In this document: piece after piece, positions 14,423 to 14,511 of the stretch
Layout: each line of letters opens with the position of its first letter
Position numbering within the stretch: position 1 is the stretch's first letter
Source of the DNA: Cellvibrionales bacterium UBA2618
GTDB lineage: Bacteria > Pseudomonadota > Gammaproteobacteria > Pseudomonadales > Porticoccaceae
Reading direction: 5' to 3'
DNA length: 14,511 nucleotides
Assembly (NCBI GenBank): GCA_002339165.1
Contig: DDJS01000129.1
Location: 1 to 14,511, forward strand
Notes under the pieces: generated by a model
What the model was told of the DNA's origin: nothing
The model's input: the letters and a program-made list of their open reading frames with translations, nothing else
Databases searched by the model: none
Translations under genes and position numbers: made by a program

Positions 14423-14511
14423 AATCCACGACGTCGGTTGGGCGCTTCAGCGCAAAATAAATCGGCCACGCCATGACAAAGCGGGGCGGTCAGTCGCAAC
14501 TCCATCAAGAC

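Noticed and set aside
14407..14511. Minus-strand frame open from the window edge to a TAA, 34 residues, cysteine- and arginine-rich
   Set aside because: It could be the 3' end of a gene outside the window, but a second frame is nearly as long and neither has a recognisable motif; undecidable from this sequence.

Overview
The window looks like chromosomal DNA of a gammaproteobacterium, perhaps one of the marine or oligotrophic lineages. The best clue is a UbiF-type ubiquinone hydroxylase that can be lined up by eye with E. coli UbiF along most of its length. A bacterial SPINDLY-type glycosyltransferase, an RND efflux pair and a secreted M20 amidohydrolase fit the same picture. The lineage call is inference; nothing here fixes a genus. 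I see no intact tRNA, rRNA, insertion sequence or CRISPR array.

Layout. (1) 1-856 is AT-rich and non-coding. Its one recognisable item is a decayed gene at 121-417 that reads like a phage terminase small subunit with an in-frame stop. (2) 857-5754 is an efflux module: a TetR-family repressor on the minus strand, diverging from a periplasmic adaptor and an RND permease whose reading frames overlap by four bases. The intergenic region holds a TTGACA-17-TAATGT promoter with a perfect inverted repeat ending exactly on the -10 hexamer, plus two abutting 10-bp palindromes. (3) 5965-6843 is an alpha/beta hydrolase with its own promoter and Shine-Dalgarno. (4) 7132-9288 is a six-TPR O-GlcNAc-transferase-like (GT41) protein. 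(5) 9452-11584 is a minus-strand pair, a homocysteine S-methyltransferase-family gene followed after 17 bases by ubiF. (6) 11921-12933 is a 30-codon small ORF overlapping the start of an extended-SDR gene whose two signature motifs are altered. (7) 12971-14332 is an exported M20 metallo-amidohydrolase, convergent with the SDR gene.

How the genes work together. Only two functional units are clear: the TetR-adaptor-permease efflux unit, which lacks a local outer-membrane channel gene, and the methyltransferase-ubiF pair. The rest look like independent transcription units. I found no obvious new multi-gene system. The observations most worth following are the terminase relic, the operator architecture at 1549-1678, the small ORF coupled to the SDR gene with its ribosome-binding site in a hairpin loop, and the substituted active-site motifs in the SDR and possibly in the hydrolase.
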